Below are positions 60,339-64,000 of a DNA stretch of 64,000 nt, one piece after another. The notes below the pieces were generated by a model. It was not told where the DNA came from, made no database searches, and worked only from the letters and a program-made list of their open reading frames with translations. The translations under genes were made by a program, and so were the position numbers. The stretch spans positions 1 to 64,000 of the forward strand of contig VIIQ02000150.1 in assembly GCA_007449985.2 (NCBI GenBank), in the 5' to 3' direction. The stretch comes from Desmodesmus armatus. Lineage: Eukaryota; Chlorophyta; Chlorophyceae; Sphaeropleales; Scenedesmaceae. The stretch's first letter is position 1, and the number at the start of each line of letters is the position of its first letter.

Positions 60339-60676
60339 TCGTGCTGTGCTGTGCTACGCTGTGCATTGGAGCAGGCATTGCTGCTGTTGTGTAGTGTTGT
60401 TGTGAGAGGGGGGCCAGCACAGGGCAAGGTGGTGGCGGCATGCAGGGCGGCTATCAAGGCCAACAACTTGCAGGCTCTGGAGAAGGTGGTATCAGCGGGC
60501 CTGTAGGCATGCTGTGCTGTGCTACGCTGTGCTTTAAAGCAGGCATTGCTGCTGTTGTGTAGTGTTGTGTTGTGAGAGTGGGGCCAGCACAGGGCAAGGT
60601 GGTGGTGGCATTTAGGGCGGCTATCAAGGCCAATAACCTGCAGGCTTTGGAGAAGGTGGTGTCGGCGGGCGTGTAG
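60241..60676 (+). repeat. three tandem copies of the BBS2 3' coding end plus flank
   Basis: GGGCCAGC starts at 60243, 60411 and 60581, giving a period of 168-170 bp. Copy 1 is the real BBS2 end; copies 2 and 3 lie after its stop. Copy 2 repeats GPAQGKVVAACRAAIKANN... to ...VVSAGL with seven synonymous changes and no amino-acid change after the first residue. Copy 3 has three substitutions (A to V, C to F, L to V) and ends VVSAGV. All three end in a stop at the same place. The flanking non-coding part, rich in GCTGTGCTGTGCTACG, is repeated as well. Confidence 0.92.
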
Positions 60677-61670
60677 GCGTGCTGTGCTGTGCTGTGAAGC
60701 AGGCATAGCTGCTGGTGTGTGGCGTTTTGTTGGGAAGGAGGGACAGAGAGTCCGGCTCCTTGTTGTACACCGGTGTGCTCTGAGTTGTATAGAACGTCTA
60801 ACGCCCGGCTGGCGTCAGTACTGCAACGACCTCGGCTTTTTATGGGTATGTGGCACACCTGTACCGTGGCTGTGCAAAACTCCTTGTGCCATACCATGAC
60901 AAGCACAGTATGTTGAAGCTGAATTCGGAACTGTTGTAGCAATTCTGCACAGGCATGCCGCGCAACTGCAGCAATTTGCACTCACACCAAGCATGCTGCA
61001 TGGGCAATAGTGGTCTGTAGGCAGGCTGCCGCATGCTGCCTAAGCTGGCTGTGTTGCATCGATGCGGCACTGATGCAAGGTGTCTAAGTTGCAGCTGCCG
61101 GGTCGTCTGGCTTCCTTAGGAGCAGATGACCTCTCCTGATGCAACATTGCATTTGGTCGCGGTGACATGCGGAGTAGCATGGGTAACATGCATGAGGCAC
61201 GCATCCGACAGCAATTTGGCACTGTTGATTAATGCTTGGGATTACGCGTTTGCAGCTGCTGGTACCTGCAGGTTAGTCACCTGGTTCGGGGACCAGCAAC
61301 TGTCGCTGCCCCCATGTACAAGAGCACACACGCAAATGTTACCAATGCCTTCCGCCCATAGCTACACACCTTATCGAGTCGCCCCCATAACGAAACAGAC
61401 AGTGGCTGCAGAGATATATCGGTGTTTCTACATACACGCAACTAGCCCCGCTCAGGTTTCACGGAGAGCTGAAACAAGATAAAGAACAAACTTTATCGCT
61501 GAATGTAACATTGATTGGCGTTTGCCCCTCGGAGCTACTGGGTTCAAGTTCAATCTAGCGCTGCAAGCCACGCAGCCGTAATAGCAAAGATTTTTGTTGT
61601 TTGTCAACATATCAACGTTGGCATGAACCACAGCTGGCCTGCTAACGGCCGTTTCCTACCCCGATTGACC
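60677..61670. other. 1 kb intergenic region with a dispersed repeat copy
   Basis: No supported gene. It contains the second copy of the dispersed segment at 60786-60830. Confidence 0.5.
60786..60830. repeat. dispersed repeat segment, copy 2
   Basis: Shares a core of about 45 bp with 21972-22017, including a TAACGCCC...TGGCGTCAGT foldback. It lies downstream of the BBS2 tail duplications. Confidence 0.5.
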
Positions 61671-62198
61671 TCAACGCCCCCCGGGAAATATAAACGTCAA
61701 CCCTCCGGGGCCTTTTTGAGAAAATTCAGTAGTGCATTTGATGCATGTTTCTGTTTGTCTCGTGACTTGTGGTGGCTTGTAGAGGGAGTAACACTGCACC
61801 GCCGGCTGGGCTTCTGCACGCCCCTCTGCGTTTCTATGGTAGCGTATTAGGCAACTTTCTGTGTGGGGCTCGGATGGCTCTGAGCATGCCAGATCTGGAT
61901 AGAGATTTGAAAGACAAGCCGAGAGGTGCCAGTGCTGTGGCGTTGCGTGCAGTGTTGCCACACCCCAGTCATCATCACCAACCACTCAGAAACAGCTTCT
62001 GCTGAGGTGCAGCTGTGGTGCCATACCGCACTGAAATGGGTGTGTGACGTGTATGCATATCATCTTCTTGCTCTTCTCCTGCCGAAACGCCCTTGCCCAG
62101 CAAGTATCAACCAAGCTCAGTTCACCTGCCCAGTACCAACTCTGCCTGTGGCTTCCTGGTATTTTTCAGCTGCGGACGAAGTTTCAGCAGTTGAGTGT
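61671..62198. repeat. long direct repeat, copy 1
   Basis: Nearly identical to 63478-64000, which is offset by 1,807 bp at the left end and 1,802 bp after a 5-bp indel (extra bases at about 61687-61691 in this copy). The right limit is not known because copy 2 reaches the window edge. On the - strand both copies share an open frame of about 100 codons (DDDWGVATLHATPQHWHLS...) that I do not recognise. It could be a transposable-element end or a segmental duplication. Confidence 0.92.
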
Positions 62199-62294
62199 AG
62201 TTGGTGTGCAACCCTTGAGAAAATCGCAGCACAGTCAGGAGGCAGCAGCTGGGTCAAGGGATGTGGCAGTTAGGTGCTACAGCAGGTGCCCAGC

Positions 62295-62468
62295 ATGCTG
62301 CTGTGCTTTGTTGTTGCTGGCTTGTACGCTGCTGAAACTTGCTCTCAGAGCATAAGTTACACCCCAGGGGGTGACGTTTTCGCGTGGGGTGTTGACAGGG
62401 TCATAACTTCAGCATCCATTCAGGCAGGAAGCAGCTGCTGTTGGTGGTCACAAGTGCAAGTCTCATAA
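62295..62468 (+). CDS. possible small secreted protein or first exon of one
   Basis: ATG at 62295 gives MLLCFVVAGLYAAETCSQSI, which looks like a signal peptide, followed by YTPGGDVFAWGVDRV and a stop at 62468. About 170 bases further on, another + strand open stretch (62670-62865) reads NVTVGANSTWNGASWQTAAY and PWDPFNYQAFADHI, with N-glycosylation-like sites. It could be another exon of the same gene, but I could not settle a splice. Chance is a real alternative. Confidence 0.25.
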   Translation: MLLCFVVAGLYAAETCSQSISYTPGGDVFAWGVDRVITSASIQAGSSCCWWSQVQVS

Positions 62469-63477
62469 CTTTTACACCTGCACCGCATGCACATGTCAAC
62501 AGCTGCTGCCTTCCATCCTGGTATACGCTGCTGACTAGCAGGTTGTGATGCCCCAGAGTGTCACACAGCAGTAGCTTCTGCTTCAACAAGTTGTGTAGGT
62601 GCAATGTGGGCCCCTTGAGCTTGCAGCTGCTCTTGATGGGTTGTTGTTGCAAGCAGTCAGTGAGCCTCCAGGCAGTAATGTAACAGTGGGTGCCAACAGC
62701 ACTTGGAACGGTGCTTCGTGGCAGACTGCTGCATACCCATGGGACCCTTTCAACTACCAGGCATTTGCTGACCACATCATTGGTATATCAATGCAACCAT
62801 TGCAGGTCTATTTGCGGATTCGGGTAGCTCTGACAGCTGCAGGACAGGCACCCCCACTTCAGTGATCAACTGATCTGGACAGCTGGAAACCAGCAAGTGC
62901 GATCAGACGAAAGAATGGCACCAAAGGATGTACCGAGTGATTCTTGTACGCTTTCATTGCTCTGCAGCGTATTGCAGCTACTTTCTCGCCCGCCACGTCA
63001 GAAACCATACCTCGAGGTTTTGACTCATAGGCTGGCGTGATGCGAAGCATGCACATTCGTCTTTGTCGACCATGCATTCGGCAACCCAAAGTTACAGCAA
63101 TGCCTTCGATGGCATCATGAAGGCTCGCACGTTAGGGCAACCCCCCTCTGTCACGTTGCTGCCGCAGGCAGTACCATGGTAGTGGCCAGCCTATACGGGC
63201 TGCGGACGGCACCTGCTGCAATAACCAGCGGCAAGAACAGAACGTGCTGCATTCAAATCTGTTGCCAACGCCTGCACATAAGTACTCCTGTAACAGTAGC
63301 GCCCTGTCAGCGACTCCCCCCTTGTCGGCACACTTGCCCATCTGGGCAACTTTGAAAAACCCCCGTGCAGCAGCAATGCAGCAGATTGGGTTGGGTTGTC
63401 AATAGGATATCTTAGAATGTTGAGACCTACACGCATGCCAGGGCTCAGGGCTAAACCCTCAATATTTGCATAAGGCG
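62469..63477. other. spacer between the two long direct-repeat copies
   Basis: Apart from the possible exon near 62670-62865, no gene is supported. Confidence 0.4.
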
Positions 63478-64000
63478 TCAACGCCCCCCGGGAAAACGTC
63501 AACCCTCCGGGGCCTTTTTGAGAAAATTCAGTAGTGCATTTGATGCATGTTTCTGTTTGTCTCGTGACTTGTGGTGGCTTGTAGAGGGAGTAACACTGCA
63601 CCGCCGGCTGGGCTTCTGCACGCCCCTCTGCGTTTCTATGGTAGCGTATTAGGCAACTTTCTGTGTGGGGCTCGGATGGCTCTGAGCATGCCAGATCTGG
63701 ATAGAGATTTGAAAGACAAGCCGAGAGGTGCCAGTGCTGTGGCGTTGCGTGCAGTGTTGCCACACCCCAGTCATCATCACCAACCACTCAGAAACAGCTT
63801 CTGCTGAGGTGCAGCTGTGGTGCCATACCGCACTGAAATGGGTGTGTGACGTGTATGCATATCATCTTCTTGCTCTTCTCCTGCCGAAACGCCCTTGCCC
63901 AGCAAGTATCAACCAAGCTCAGTTCACCTGCCCAGTACCAACTCTGCCTGTGGCTTCCTGGTATTTTTCAGCTGCGGACGAAGTTTCAGCAGTTGAGTGT
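63478..64000. repeat. long direct repeat, copy 2, runs off the window
   Basis: Matches 61671-62198 base for base except for a 5-bp indel near its left end. It continues past the right edge, so the full unit length is unknown. The - strand frame that crosses its left boundary is longer here (198 codons, 63191-63787) than in copy 1. Confidence 0.92.

Overview
This window looks like nuclear DNA of a green alga. The clues are GC-rich sequence, many short GT-AG introns, abundant CAG/CTG runs and Ala/Gln/Gly-rich proteins. It also carries a chloroplast galactolipid synthase (MGD) together with a ciliary BBSome subunit (BBS2). A chlorophyte, perhaps Chlorophyceae/Sphaeropleales, fits best; the species cannot be read from the sequence. 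I assembled gene models by hand by chaining exons whose splice phases agree and whose joined translations match known families.

Layout. (1) 0-2.4 kb, + strand: the 3' part of a gene resembling the C-terminal region of KDZ/CxC3-type transposases. (2) 3.19-6.35 kb: a tandem array of about 5.6 copies of a 548-572 bp unit carrying long C tracts and a CA run. (3) 7.1-9.4 kb, - strand: an unrecognised Ala/Gly-rich protein with an RGG-like patch and a CxxxC...CxxC pair. (4) 11.4-19.2 kb, - strand: one 11-exon gene for a secreted protein of about 1,510 residues built from repeated beta-sandwich-like modules. (5) 20.8-29.3 kb, - strand: a 12-exon ABC1/UbiB-type kinase (878 aa) with a LysM domain inside its kinase fold. 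(6) 33.5-37.7 kb, - strand: a giant Gln/Ala-rich exon. (7) 38.9-44.0 kb, + strand: MGDG synthase in 10 exons. (8) 45.1-47.5 kb, - strand: a MUG/TDG-type DNA glycosylase in 5 exons. (9) 47.9-54.9 kb, + strand: a FAM120/asteroid-like PIN-fold protein with an RGG/GY-rich tail. (10) 56.6-60.3 kb, + strand: BBS2 in 6 exons. (11) 60.4-64.0 kb: tail duplications, a possible small secreted ORF, and a long direct repeat that runs off the right edge.

The genes are functionally unrelated (plastid membrane lipid, plastid or mitochondrial kinase, DNA repair, RNA-linked PIN protein, cilium, secreted protein), as expected for nuclear DNA without operons.

The most unusual signals are four. The first is the LysM inserted between the Ala-rich loop and the VAVK lysine of the ABC1 kinase. 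The second is that the last coding segments of two unrelated genes (ABC1K and BBS2) are each present in three tandem copies. The ABC1K copies differ only at synonymous sites over the shared 15-codon C-terminus. The third is a 46-bp-stem inverted repeat in an intron of the PIN gene. The fourth is a pair of apparent one-base homopolymer frameshifts, in BBS2 and in the secreted protein, which may be sequencing errors.
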